The notes beneath the pieces were generated by a model, which was given only the letters and a program-made list of their open reading frames with translations, did no database searches and had not been told where the DNA came from. Shown one piece after another: positions 40,001 to 52,140 of a DNA stretch of 64,000 nt (position 1 is the stretch's first letter; each line of letters starts with the position of its first letter). The stretch is taken from the NCBI GenBank assembly GCA_003342895.1, contig PTFA01000024.1, positions 5,950,580-6,014,579 of the forward strand, given 5' to 3'. Origin of the DNA: Casuarius casuarius. Taxonomy: Eukaryota; Chordata; Aves; Casuariiformes; Casuariidae. The position numbers were made by a program, and so were the translations under genes.

Positions 40001-41228
40001 TCCAAAGCAACAAAGCTTATGTGACAAAGGAGAGAGTCACTGGATTGTTAAGTCTTTAATTTTATAGATCTTTATAAAAAAATAAAAGCAAACCTGCACC
40101 AAAAACAATACTGTATTACACATCAGCAAGATTTACTACTTTTATCCCTGATGAGGCTTGCAAGAGGAAAGCTCGAAAAAGAAATCTGCATAAAAAAAGA
40201 TCCACATATCATGAAACGTAAAGTTTCATTATGTGATTAATTATAGACTTTATTTAAAAAAAGTAAAAAAAAGTTAGCAGTTCAAACTTCTGCTTCATCT
40301 AAGCACTTGGGCTGGCTTCACCTATGTGCAATTTGAAGATCACAGATCAAACCTATTTGACAGCAGTCCCAAAGAGCCCCATAGCACCAAACCAACAGTC
40401 TGGAAATACGCCTTTCCTTTCAATCTACATCTTTCTAACAGGGCTTTGTCTTGAATTCTTCCTTTGGCTGTTTTTTCAATAATACATCTGCCTAAAGGAT
40501 CCACTCTACTGTTAGCACTACTCGAATAGTGGAAAAACAAAAATAGTGTTTCTCTGCTCTTAATACAAACTACCTCATTACCAACTTAAATAATAAACTT
40601 AAAAAAGACACTAAAGGGGAATGTTATTTGCTAGACATTTCCTTGCTACTAATAGAGCTAAAATTTTATTGTAGTTCTGCACAACTGGAAATTAAATTGC
40701 AAAAACAAACGTATTTTGTTACCCTTTTTACTCTCCACAACTCTGTGAATATTTGGTAATACAATCTTTACAGTTTGCCTTACTCAGTTTCCAAAGCCCA
40801 GTATTTGACTAGAAAATCATAAATCACAACAGACTCATGAATAAACTCTGTAGCTGAAGTTTAGTATGTTCTTACTCTGCTAAGACATAATGGGAAAATC
40901 ATCACCAAAAGAAAAGAGCATAGAACAATAGAGGTATTAAGTACAGGATTAAATAGAACAAAGAAAAAGAACTTTAATTTGGCTAATGGGGAAAATTCAA
41001 AGCCACAGGTCTAATGAGCTTTATTTTCCTTCCCTGAGTCCTGCTCAAACTAAAGATCATAGCACAACGGATGCAAATAACCCTACCTACATGAAGCAAG
41101 AATTAGAGTTTTAAAATTGGCTTAGCAAAAATAGCACAGCAACCTTATATTGATAGAAACTTGACACTGTTCTCTGATAAAAAGGAATATAACAAAATAC
41201 AAAAGGAGATACTAAGATGTTTCTTTAC

Positions 41229-41477
41229 CTAGCCATTCCCAGACTGGAAAAGTTGGAAGGGACTATCAAAACGTCAAGCCTGGAGAAGGGATGAGTACCC
41301 AGTGTGGTGTAAGCAGCGGAGAGGCACTGGGGAATTAGCTGGAGTACAAGTTCTTTGCAGCTTTCCATAAGGCACCAGGGAGCAAAGACTCTATAAGGAA
41401 TGACTGCCTGCAACCTGGCAGCAGGATTTTGGAAACGGCAGGGATACTCCACATGACCACACCGTTCTTCATGCCAC
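41229..41477 (-). CDS. AOPEP: AOPEP internal coding exon (third of three), ends just before the active site
   Basis: This 249-bp exon encodes 82 full codons. Key segments are EYPCRFQN near its start, VFAPWCLMESC in the middle, and HPFSRLDVLIVPSNFSSLGM at its end. All are recognisable as aminopeptidase O, at about residues 374-456 of the human protein. The final SLGMA aligns with the exopeptidase GxMEN loop of M1 enzymes (GGMEN in LTA4H). In AOPEP this loop is degenerate, and the splice junction falls inside it. The zinc ligands (HEXXH plus a downstream E) must be in the next exon, which I could not find in the window. The acceptor is TTTTTTGTTATTGTCAG and the donor is GCTAG followed by GTAAAG. 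The exon starts and ends in phase 2, so it can be skipped without a frameshift. It starts inside the reading frame: the codon before EYPCRF is GTG (valine), not a start. Confidence 0.97.
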
Positions 41478-44400
41478 CTGACAATAACAAAAAAGGACAG
41501 TAGTTTAATGTAATATCAGAAATATGCACAATTAACTATATCAAGATAAGGATATTTTCTAGACAATAGGGAGACAGAAGACAAAGTTAGATCACAAAGC
41601 CAACTCATTTGTATTTTGTATTTGTATACTGTTCACATACACGCAGCAGTGTAAAAACATAGGTTAAAATTATTACTACATGTCTGACTAGAATCGATGT
41701 AGTTACTCATAACTAGAAGTAGGTGAGACTGGTCAAGACTTATTTTTACAATGGTTATGTATCAAAAGAACACATGTTTAAAATGTAAATACAGAAAACT
41801 AAGTAACAATAAAAAAAGATATTTATTCAGACAATTTTTAAACAAACATTGTAAAACATTCTGAATATTTAAACTCAACTACAAAAATAAGACCTATTTT
41901 CTCCACAAGTATATTAGGTGCAATTAGAATGAAATTCAAAGGTTTTTTAAACTAAAAAATTCTCCATGAAAACTAGTAAATTCTTTTTTTCCTAAGTAAA
42001 GAAAAGCAGTAGATATCAATTCAGACTTATCAGCATAGACATTTGAAGATAACACATTAAGATCAAGCTTGCTTTACATTACTTTTACAGGATGTTCAAA
42101 GTTGTAGCTGGAAGGAGGGGGAAATCCGATCCTTCCTAAACACTGAGTCAGATACTTTTACGATAATCCATCTGCCCAGATAAACTCATATCTAAGTAGA
42201 AATCAGCTTCATGTTTTCACCTGCTAACTTGCCTCCTGTACAGCACAGAGCCTCTCCTTGGTTTCAGATTTCAACTTAAGGGAGCCGATTCTACTATGCC
42301 TTGACAGGCAAAGCACTTACTATTATTGCATGAGGCATCACCCAAAGCAGTTATATTTGTAATATCGTGCTCCAAGTGAGTGCTGACACACAAAACCAAA
42401 TGATAACACACAGAAAAGCACTATATGTTTCTGAAGTGCCAACATTTTAACACCTTATATAACTCTTTCCCTGAAAGAAGTGGACTCTAGGCTATTTCAT
42501 GGATTATATATGCAAAGGAACTACACCCATCATTATACATTTTTTTTCCCCAAGGGTGGTCTAAACCAATATCCTTCTGATCTAAAAAAAAAAAAATGTC
42601 ACTTCGTATTTAACCAGAAGAGGTGAGATTAGGTAAGCACATGAAAGCTAACATCCTATCTCCTGTAAAAGTTGCCAGTGAGTCTTTAATGACCACAAGC
42701 AGATAGAAATCTTATTTCACATCCTAGCTCAATTTTATACTTTCTGTGATACTACTTGGAACAGTATCTTCTTTCAAACTCCTCATTTCAGGTTCACTGG
42801 TACCTGCACATAAATTATGTTACACATTAAATTATCTTCTTTTAGAAAATCTTCCTTTTCCTCCTGACCTAGAATTTCTCCCCATTATCCTTACCTGAGA
42901 CACTTCCTTAACATTTGCTTGTCTACCTATTTTGCACTCTTTCTAGCAAAGATGTCCTACTATGCATAATGCTGGTTTGATTAACTAGTCTCAATGACTA
43001 AACAAGTACTTGAGAACTGTCTGTTGTGCTGACTACTGAAATAAACGTTAATCAGATTTAACCCTAAGAGCAGATTTCTGAGGACACAGATTTTTTGTAT
43101 TAATTAACTCCAAAACAACCTTGTACATGTAGGTTCTCCTTTATTGTCTAAAAACACTATACATATTTCAGGGAATTTAAAAAATTTTTTTCAGTTTTTA
43201 TTTTATTCTGAAGCTATTGGTTCTATTTCTTCCATTGTCACTAACTCAACTGCTGCAGATACCTTACCTTATCACCTTACCTTCCTGTATCAATTCATTC
43301 ATCCATTAAAGAGGATTGTAATGATTACCATCACATTAAGACTTGGAATAATTTTTGCTACAAAAATGCTATGAAAACATTTATTTCCCTTTCTTCAAAA
43401 GTTTTATAAAAAAGAGAAACTTTCAGTTATTCTATCAACACAGTCAGAATAATCTTTTGCACTAAAATCAGTAAAAATTCCAAATATTAAACATGCTGTG
43501 CATTAGAGAAGGATATATAGTGATGAACAACTACCGGTATATTTCTATAGAGGCAATCATACTATAAACATATAAATGGTAGAGGAATAAATACAAAACA
43601 ATCTCTAAAGCTTATCAGACCTATGAACTATTTTAAAGCTTCAACGTATGTATCTTACTGATCTTAGATGAAACAAAGGCTCTTATTCTCAATATTTACT
43701 AGGATTTTTTTAACCAATATTAGCCAAGCTGCAACCTAGTAGAATCCTTTAATTTCAAAATTCTGTTGAGAAATCCTTATTACACCCTCAATTTTCAAAG
43801 TCTCATGAGCTCTATCAAAGCAGTAAGGACTACCACAGTCTTAACGTTAGCACAGTATTAGCCCTAAAACTTACCTAATAGGTAAGTATTTTTAGGCCAA
43901 GCTTCTAACTGCATCATGAAAAAAGGACTTAAGGAACTTGAAAAGCTAAAGGTAATATGTGAAAAAAATAAAGTGCAATGTCTGAGATTCTGTTAACTAG
44001 GGTGAATACATGTGGAAACAAACTATTGTTTCAGGGACTTAATTTTTAGCCTGAATTCTCATTTGCAGGCCTATATATAATTTAAATAAAATAATAATTT
44101 AAACCTGGTGATCAGTTTCAGCTACATTGGACAGAAAGAAGTCTCCAAAATAATTGCATTTCTACAGGTTTGGTGAAAGACAGCTAAGTAACCATTTTGT
44201 GTGCTGGAAAACAGGCTATTTTCTATTAAACAGAATGAATACTCTGCCTTTCTTTCAAGGCACCGCTGCAACAGGTCTGTACACATCACCCCAAGGAAAC
44301 CACTGCACAGGCCAGCTCTAAGTCTGGGATGTGACTGGACAGGACAGGAAAAAGTAGGCGACTAGGGGTGAGTAGGCAATATTGTAGTAGGGGGCATTAA

Positions 44401-44750
44401 TGATCCGGAAGGGACTGAGACCACAGAAAAGAAAGATCTTGCAGTGAGCGCTGTAAGAAACACTGGAGGAGCTGGTATTGTTGCAGCAAGGGATACAGGA
44501 CGCAAGTCAGAGGACACGAGGCTTCGTTAATCCTGTTACTCACTAAGCAGCCTGTTTTTACATAAAAAGATCCCCACCCTTAGCCATGAAATAATACCTC
44601 TGGAATTACTTCCCTGTCAAGATTTGGCTGTTCAGATTAAACAAGTTCTGTTTTGATTCCTGCATTGCAATGACTCATTTTCACATTCCATGGAGTAAAT
44701 GAAAATGTTACGCAAATATCTTATTTTTCAGCAACAGTCTAAACACCAAC
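41478..44750 (-). other. AOPEP: AOPEP intron between second and third visible exons
   Basis: This complete intron of 3273 bp has a GTTGGT donor and a TTATTGTCAG acceptor on the minus strand. The sequence is mostly AT-rich and unique. A GC-richer stretch at about 44260-44520 has no open frame or repeat that I recognise. A 13-base A run lies near 42583. Confidence 0.9.
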
Positions 44751-44907
44751 CTGAGATCGGCTTGGGAAAATGGCAAGGAAAAGTCACTGTTTGTCTGAAC
44801 ATCAGCTGCGAAGGGATGCTGTTTAACTTCCTGCCAGCACCCGATGGCAATAGTGAAGGTGGATGCTGGCATTGGCATAGTCACATAGTAGTACCAGCTC
44901 AAGACAC
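44751..44907 (-). CDS. AOPEP: AOPEP internal coding exon (second of three)
   Basis: This 157-bp exon encodes 51 full codons. After the split glycine codon it reads VLSWYYYVTMPMPASTFTIA, followed by IGCWQEVKQ, and ends QADL plus a split arginine. The SWYYYVTMPMPASTFTIA core is diagnostic of aminopeptidase O and is nearly unchanged from the human protein I remember (about residues 322-373). The second half, with HPFAADVQTNSDFSLPF, differs much more from human and is probably a surface loop. The acceptor is TTTTTGCTCGCAG and the donor is CTCAG followed by GTTGGTG, which is weaker than average at positions +3 to +6. Start phase 1 fits the exon at 53754-53920, and end phase 2 fits the exon at 41229-41477. 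It forms part of the strand network leading to the catalytic domain of this M1 peptidase. Confidence 0.97.
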
Positions 44908-46559
44908 CTGCGAGCAAAAAGAACATTTGGGCAGAATCAGTCACAGCACAGAGCCAGTACCTGGAATTTTAATGTACTTGAGATTTTGGGCCAAGCCTCC
45001 CACCGTAGATCCTCATATTTTTGTTAAAGAAGGGAAAATTTAACTGAGACGCATGAAAGCAGTCTTATAAACTCACCATGGATTCACTATTGTTCCCGTC
45101 TGTCTGTGGCTTCCTAGATTTACCATATCTCTAGCTTTAGATTAAGTGTTATTATCTGCTGATGTCTCCATCTATTAAAAATGCATAAATGGGATGTTAT
45201 TAATGCAACTTAATATGATTGTACTGTTTTTGCCCAAGAATCACATCAGATGTGAAATCAAATAGGAACTTTAAATCTACGCACACACAAAAAATAAAAT
45301 TTAACTCTTATCCCCTTGGATCACCACTTTTTTTTGGTCTTAACTATATTATCTAGTACAGAACTCTTCTTTGCATTCAGCACAAAATGGATAGGTAAGG
45401 TTTAACAAACAACACTAATGAATCAGGCCTGCCAATCTGAGATACCTGATATGCCAACCAGGCAGCAAGAAATCAAAGCTCAGAATCAGATGATACTGCC
45501 AAAGTCAATGATTTGGTCGTGATAATCCAGGAGCTGCTATAACAAGATTAGAGAGTCTATTTGAAGCTAAAATGATGATGACTCTTATCAGTACGGGAAC
45601 ACAGCGCAGGAAGACAGGGAGTGCAGTATAGGATGACTGTATCTGTGAATCCATTTGGATAAACTGGAGGTTGTTTTAGGACATTATACTTTTCTTAATC
45701 TAAGCCTTGCTTACATCTGCCTTCTGTCCCTTTAGAAAGGGTAAGGCTCAAGGGTCACATCTGAGGACTCATTTGTGCCCGCAAATAGGGTTACTACTTG
45801 ATACTAATAGGTTAATTACACTTGGAAAGAGGCTAACGTGAGGTACAACCTGCTGAATCATGCGCAAATAAGTGTAGCCATGGCAACTATAGAAACACAC
45901 TGGCTTTAATTCTCTTAAGTGATAACTCCAATATTAATACAGTTGCAACAGCATTCTGCACAGGACTACGGAACATTACTAAGAGAAAAATAAAAAGGAA
46001 AAAAAGGGGGGCAGGGGAATCAATCCAATAGCTGCCATAATGCACAAAGGAGAGAAAAGAAACAGCGAAGTACCTCTGGGTTTCCTAACTTAAGCCCAAG
46101 CTACCCAAAGGAAGCGCAAGCCAAAAAAAGAAAATCTTTGTGCTTAGCCTCAGAGAATGCTGCCACCTACTACTCAGCACAAGGAGGCAATACTGCTTGC
46201 AGAGTCCTGCAGGAGGCACCTAAAGCCTCTGCTTCTTAAAGCCACTGGCAGCCACTCGCACTCCCCCACTCCACGCCGCTTTTGGCAAGACCCACCGCTT
46301 TTGTCTGTATTGCCAGCAGAACATACATTACTCCTGTAATTTTCCTGACCTCTCATCAGTATATGAGCAGGAAGAACTTATTGCTCCAAACACATGAGAA
46401 ACAAAGGGGATAAGTGTTTTGCCAAATTCCCTTTTTTTCCCCCCTTCCTTCTTCTAACTTATAAAGGCTAGGAAAGAGCCAAGGCAAGCAAATCCCACCT
46501 TGAGAGAAAGAGGTCACCCAGGACAGCACTGTTATTTTGAAATACCAAACTCTTGATGT

Positions 46560-46790
46560 TGAGAGTTTCACTGAACGTGGCTTGGCCATCGACCTCAACG
46601 GGTACGAGAAAAGGCCCAGAGGCAGTCTACGACATTTTACTTTGCGTAGCCGCCATTACGCTAGAAGCATTACAAAGTGCTCCATGCAGCTGTGTTACTA
46701 GTAAAACCTCAGAGTTGAGCAAGCCTTAAAGTCGAGAGGCAGCGATGCAGCAAACCGTCCCGGGCGGCAGGAGGCGTAAAGGAGAGGGGT
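46560..46790. promoter_or_regulatory. Minor CpG-enriched patch
   Basis: About 14 CpG occur in 230 bp, including CATCGACCTCAACGGGTACG and CCGTCCCGGGCGG, against a CpG-poor surrounding. It is weaker than the patch at 14190-15330. The role is unknown and there is no open frame of note. Confidence 0.35.
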
Positions 46791-47504
46791 CTCACACCAC
46801 CACTGGGGAGACTGTCTAAAAGCAAAGGGAGGAGGCCTCTGCTATGCAAACAGCGGGAGCAGAGAAGGTTACAGCGAGAAACGAGTTTAGCAAGACAGGC
46901 TGCAGCAGGCAAGACTGCAGAGTGCTTCAAAAAACAAGATGGGTAATTCAAACACAATGTTAATGGGAACGGGGAGCCACTTGAGTGGTCCGGAGAGCAG
47001 CACAGCATGAATGTATTCCGAAGTTTACATGAATTACCAACCATACACTACCGGCAGCTGGGGCAAACCTTGCAAAAGCCTGGAGGCACCAGTCATGAAG
47101 TTAATTTTTCTTGGTATGGGCTTTCACACTTCTTTATGTTAGGATTCCTTAACAAAAAGGAAAGCAACCGACATACAGACCCTTCACTTTTCTCCAAGCT
47201 CCCTGCCTTTTTCTGGGCATTATAGAGACCATGATACACCCAGTACAAGATCTAAGATTTATACATCCAAATGCGGTTCAATCCACCCTACAGAGCTTTT
47301 AGGTGCCTTCTCCATTCACACCCTAGCACTTTGTAGGATAACTAATAAATTTATGCTACAGTTGCTGTGCCTTGAAGAACTGAAAAGAAACCCCACGCAT
47401 TGGCATGATAAGAAGTTCTCTCTACAACGTGTTCACTGATAGTGACTGAACTGGTCTTTCTGTAGGCAACCCTTCTCGACAGCGACCACCACAAAGTCTT
47501 GTTT

Positions 47505-47730
47505 CAGAGTCCAGCTCTCATGTATCTTCTGTCTTCTCCTCTCGGTGGTAAGGCTGTCTCCCAGCTCTCTTTTCCTCCATAGCTCCAATTTCTTTCTTTA
47601 ATTTTCTTCAGATCTGTGGCTTTTGCTTTGTTTTCTTTCAGCTGTATCCCTACCATGCTGTGCTCTCCCATGCTCCGCTTGTTCTCCCCTCTCTCCCTTT
47701 CCCCTGCCTCCTCTCTGCTTTCCAGTGGCT
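47505..47730. repeat. Pyrimidine-rich region
   Basis: Over about 220 bp the plus strand is dominated by CT-rich words such as TCTTCTCCTCTC, TTTCTTTCTTTAATTTTCTT and CCCCTCTCTCCCTTTCCCCT. The bias alone explains the long frame seen on the minus strand at 47504-47938 (rich in R, E and K). Confidence 0.75.
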
Positions 47731-49250
47731 CCCTTGGAGACAGCACCACCTCTAGGGAAAAGGAAAGCAGTGCAGCTGAAGTGGGGAAATGGCTACCTTT
47801 TCTCCACCAAAAAAGCATTCTGTACCAAAAAAAGGAACAACAAGAAAACCCAAACATTTTCAGGCTAAGCAAGGGCACCTTGGGAAGACCAAGAGATTGC
47901 GGAGGGTTTATCCCATGGGAAAAATAGCGGGAGAGCACCCCATTCCTCTATTTGTGAGGCTTATTCCCTCTCCCGACAACCAGTCTTGATTTAACAGCAA
48001 CCTGTTCCCTGTACCTAATTATTCTAGACAACTTGAAATATTTTCTGACAGGTAATTTTGAAAATCGTTTTCCCAAAATTGATTTTTTTTTTTTTTAACC
48101 ACTTCTTTAAGACAAATCTATCATGTCATAATTGCACAAACCGTGCAAAAACAATCTCCTGTTGTATGAAGTACAACTGGAAAATATCCCATTTGAAATT
48201 ATTTAGGAGTGCATTTAACAACAGTAGGAAATTATAAGCTATTTATAAGTGTGCAAAAACACAATTTAAAGACAATTTATTTCCTGTACTTGAAATAATA
48301 ATGATGAGGTAATTACTTCCTAGAATTTTTAATGCATTTAACTATCTTTGAAGCCATTAAAAATTGTTTTCAAATCCTGCTGAGTCCATTATAACTAAAG
48401 AAACACCAGAGAATCAGTATCTCTTAACGCCTGATGCAAGAAAATTAAAATATTTTTACTTACTAGCATCTTTCCTCTCAAATAGTTTGCAGTAACACAA
48501 ACATGACCACCACAAAACACGGATGTTGTATATGATTTACTTAAAAGCCACAACTCTGTTAGCTCTAGTGGAAAAGAGAGGCTGCTTAGAAGGCACAGTA
48601 TCACCACCCAGCATTTGCTGCACAAAATGAGAGCCAGGACTAGTATGTAAAACTACTATTTGGCTGGGGCACCCAGATTAAGCACCCTCTAGCTTTTTGA
48701 AAATGCTCTGCAAGTTGGAGAGCTCTTTGAGCTCCCCTGAAAGCCAGCACTTGCCACTGAGGGCCCTCACACTCCTGCCAGCACGGAGGACATGGAGGGC
48801 ACAGCAGCACCTGAGGAGGTGGCAACTCCACGTGCTGCAATACCTGATCCAGGCTGGACATCAATCCACATGAGCACTGGACCGTTTCACCTGCGAAAGG
48901 TGACAGGAGCACCGACAAAAGCTTGCTGCTGCTAGCTACAACACGGGTGACGGCTTTTCTAGCACCGGATTTCTTCCCACCAACAGAACACATCTTTTTA
49001 CAGCTGGAATCAAATTGAAACAAGATGGAAACTCCAGGACTACACGAGGATGGGGGAATCGCACAACGAGCAAGCCATTGGATTTCACGCCAAATTGTTG
49101 GACATCTGTTTCTTGAACATGAATCAAAACAAATGTAAAGGGGTTCGTCACTAAATATATTTGCACGTTGTGTGTGTCATGGTAATATGCTGATGGAAAG
49201 TAACACTGGCAGGTGTTGAAAAAAGTCCAGTGGTTAAATGGTTCACATTA

Positions 49251-49321
49251 CATATGCATACATACATATTTGCATGCACACACACATATATATCTACACA
49301 CACACATATATATATATATAG
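49251..49321. repeat. (CA)n/(TA)n compound microsatellite
   Basis: Alternating CATA, CACA and TATA units run over about 70 bp, ending in a pure TA run (49306-49320). It is intronic, and spurious short open frames arise from it on both strands. Confidence 0.93.
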
Positions 49322-50730
49322 ATTCAGTGTTTCCTGTAAAACTTTTTCCCCAAGGACATCATCAGTTCCATTTTTTGACAGAAACATTTTTTCCGCTCTA
49401 AATATCCCATAAGGAACGCACAATATTTTAAAGCACTTTTAGATCACATGCAAATGGTTACTATTCGTACTTGAGTAAGCATATACACATGCAAGAGGAA
49501 GTACACTATTACCAAATCCTGCAAATACATGTGAGAAATGAGGAATCTGTGCATATGAGTGCACGTAGTCTAGCCTATGCATAGCAATCACAGCATTTGC
49601 ACATCTAGAGATGTAGGCCAGTGAAGCAGCACGCAGATGTCTGCTTAAAAGCAGGAAGGCATCATGCTTGCCGATCTTCTCTTGTTGTCTGCATGCAAAC
49701 TTTTTATATTTACGATTTTTAAAGGGAAAAAAAATCATCTAGCTAACTTGTAATGCTATCCATTCACAACTGCTTGTCAAAATGCTGCTTCTATCCAAGA
49801 AACTGCATTTTTTTAAAATACATTTTGGGGTTCTGCCAGTTTTGTATGATTTTATAAACATACATCACAGCAATAGCATAGTGTATGTAAATGCTTTGGG
49901 AAAACTCTTATATGCATTCAGGCCACCCTGAAAAAGCTTTTAGGGCTGTATATATAATTACATAATGACAAGATCCATGTGGCCCAGGTCATTTAACAGT
50001 ACAAACCATTTTGAACATTAACTCTTAGAAGTCCTCCTTACTAACCAACTGAATCTAGATTTCTAAATTCATTAAGTTTTTTCAAAGCTTCATATTAGCA
50101 CTTGAGCTTTGAGTTTGTTTTTTGAATCATTCCTCACAATATTACTCCTTTCCCTTCTTTCCTCTGTAACTGCTCCACACCTTTTTTACAAGTCCAAAGC
50201 AGCTCTCCAACAGCGACTTGTCACTTCTATCTGTAGATGAGCACCTAATAATGGGGCTCTCATCACTAATTGAAAAGCTACTGACACACAGTGCCTAGCA
50301 CTTCTAAAGAAACCCCACAACCCTCAAATCGTGATATCATAATTAGGATAACTAACGAGTTGTGTGTGCTGCACAAAGCCGTATGTGGAATCTTCCATAC
50401 TACAAGGAATTCCATCATGGGGAAAAGGGGAGGAAAAACTGTAAGGGCAGAAATACAACACATGCTCCTGCTGTTTCACTTTACTTCAGTTCGGTAAAGC
50501 TTAGCAGAAGAAACATTGCCACTGTCACATGGCTCCCAGAGAAGCCAGCTTTAATGCTGCGTTTGGTTCTTCCCAGTGCACTTCACGCTTTTCACTCAGC
50601 ACATCATTAGCACAGTGAAGCTAAAATGAGTCATTTCCCCTCAACTGGTCTTTCCATTAAAGACTTCTTACAGTATTTCTTGCTTTCATGGAGTTCTTAG
50701 GAATAGAAATATACCAGGTCAGACTTTGGA

Positions 50731-50762
50731 AAATTAAAGAAAAGAAAGAAAAAAGAAAAAAG
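50731..50762. repeat. Poly-purine (GAAA)n-like tract
   Basis: This is an almost unbroken A/G run, broken by one TT near its start, with GAAA/GAAAAA units. It is therefore nearly all pyrimidine in the AOPEP transcript. Confidence 0.85.
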
Positions 50763-50887
50763 CTTTAAACTGACACATGAATTACCAAAATAAACTGACG
50801 CATTGCAACTACTACAAAGTTTTAAACAAAAGTCCCTTCTATTCTGCACAGAGTGACAAGGCTGACTTGGGGTGACTAAGCCCCAGC

Positions 50888-50905
50888 CCTGTCATTAATG
50901 ATAGG
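50888..50905. promoter_or_regulatory. Near-perfect 18-bp palindrome around ATTAAT
   Basis: CCTGTCATTAATGATAGG is a palindrome except for one mismatched pair, and is preceded by GGGGTGACTAAGCCCC. Further TAATTA cores follow at about 51254 and 51282. Such dimeric homeodomain-like sites occur in conserved enhancers; here this is inference only. Confidence 0.35.
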
Positions 50906-52123
50906 GTACCCTGATGTCATTTTCAACACTCCATCAACAGCATTTAAAAAAAAAAAAAAGTTTTTCCCCCAAATTACTTTTTCTTTAATTCAAAGAAAGG
51001 TATAGATCCTTAATGGGTTCTTTAAATCACAGAGTGACAAAACAGTGTTGATAAGGAAATAATTCTTTCACAATACTGCCTTTTCAGCTAGCTAATTGGC
51101 CTAAGAGAGAACCGATTTTAACGGACCTATGCCAACTTACGCTGTAGGAAAATCTTTCCCAGGTTTCTATTTCTCGAAATTCACATAAGCATCCTCCTCA
51201 ATCTTAATATTTCAGACCAGGTAGCTACCATTGAGAGACTGACAAGCAACAACTAATTAGCAAAGTGTGAGTGTGGATAAAATTAATTACACACTGATGG
51301 CAGAGCTGTTTGCCCAGACTGAAGTCAGAAGCACTCCTGTATTCTCAATGCCAAGAGAGAAAAGTATTATTGCCTGAGTGAGCTGAGCAGCTCATCATAA
51401 CAGTTTTCCACAAATCAACAGTAGAGACGAGGCTTGGAACAGGCTTTATGTATGGCCAAAAATAACCAGATGGTTCCGTATAAACGGATTAACTGATGGT
51501 TCTCAAATCAAGGTGACTTTCATTCATTTTTCTCCAAGAATAAGCTTTCGAAACTCTTGTCTCTTTTAAGGGGAAAAGAAAATTTTATTTCAGACACACC
51601 TAACACTAACCTTTTCCTGTAAGTTATTTTTCATCAACCAAAACTTGAATACTTTTCACATAATGAAAACCTCTGCCGAAAACATCAATGCATTCTACAG
51701 TTCTTTTGGCCAAAAGGAAGCAAAGTTGTATACATCAAAAGTATGCCTGAGCTACTTTTCAGGATTCAAATGCTTCAATATATTCCTCAATTTAAAGAAC
51801 GTTTTGGCCATCTCTAAACATAGGCATCAGTCCCATTCTGCAAGTGCTGAGAGAGTACTTCCTCTCCTCACTATAAGCTATGAACAGCTTTGAAGGTTTA
51901 CAGAAGAGACCTGTTCATCACAGCAGTAGCTGTAAAGCTCTTAAACTTCAATAGCTGGACTTGGGCAAAAAGTAAAACGAAGCAAAATAATTGGTCAGGT
52001 CAGAAAAAAATAGTTGATCATTTCTGAGGCTACGTAGATGGCGTGCAACACCACCTCGCTGTAAGAAAAGAGGTGTTGTAAGGTTTGCAAGCCTGGAACT
52101 TGCCTAAATGCTGTTACTGGGGG

Positions 52124-52140
52124 AAAAAAAAAAAAAAAAA
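52124..52140. repeat. A17 homopolymer
   Basis: Seventeen consecutive A bases follow GGGGG. It could be a poly-A remnant of a decayed retroelement, but the flanking sequence is not recognisable as one. Confidence 0.9.

Larger units (their letters stand above)
1..41228 (-). other. AOPEP: AOPEP intron downstream of the third visible exon (partial, over 41 kb)
   Basis: The intron starts at the GTAAAG donor of the third exon and continues to the window edge. I looked for the next exon by eye, using reverse-complement patterns for the HEIAHAWFG, TEEWLSEGFATHLED, NHLCGTRL and HYLKGYFLL motifs, and found none. The intron is therefore at least 41 kb, unless a strongly diverged exon was missed. Sub-regions with content are listed separately. 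Without anything I can name are, broadly, 1-2790, 2830-5000, 5060-6170, 6240-7760, 7830-9900, 10140-14180, 15620-24100, 24320-26240, 26310-28780, 30160-36020 apart from purine tracts, and 36090-41228. Confidence 0.75.

Noticed and set aside
47504..47938. 144-codon minus-strand frame
   Set aside because: It is a direct product of the pyrimidine-rich tract (poly-purine on the minus strand), rich in K, R and E without domain structure.
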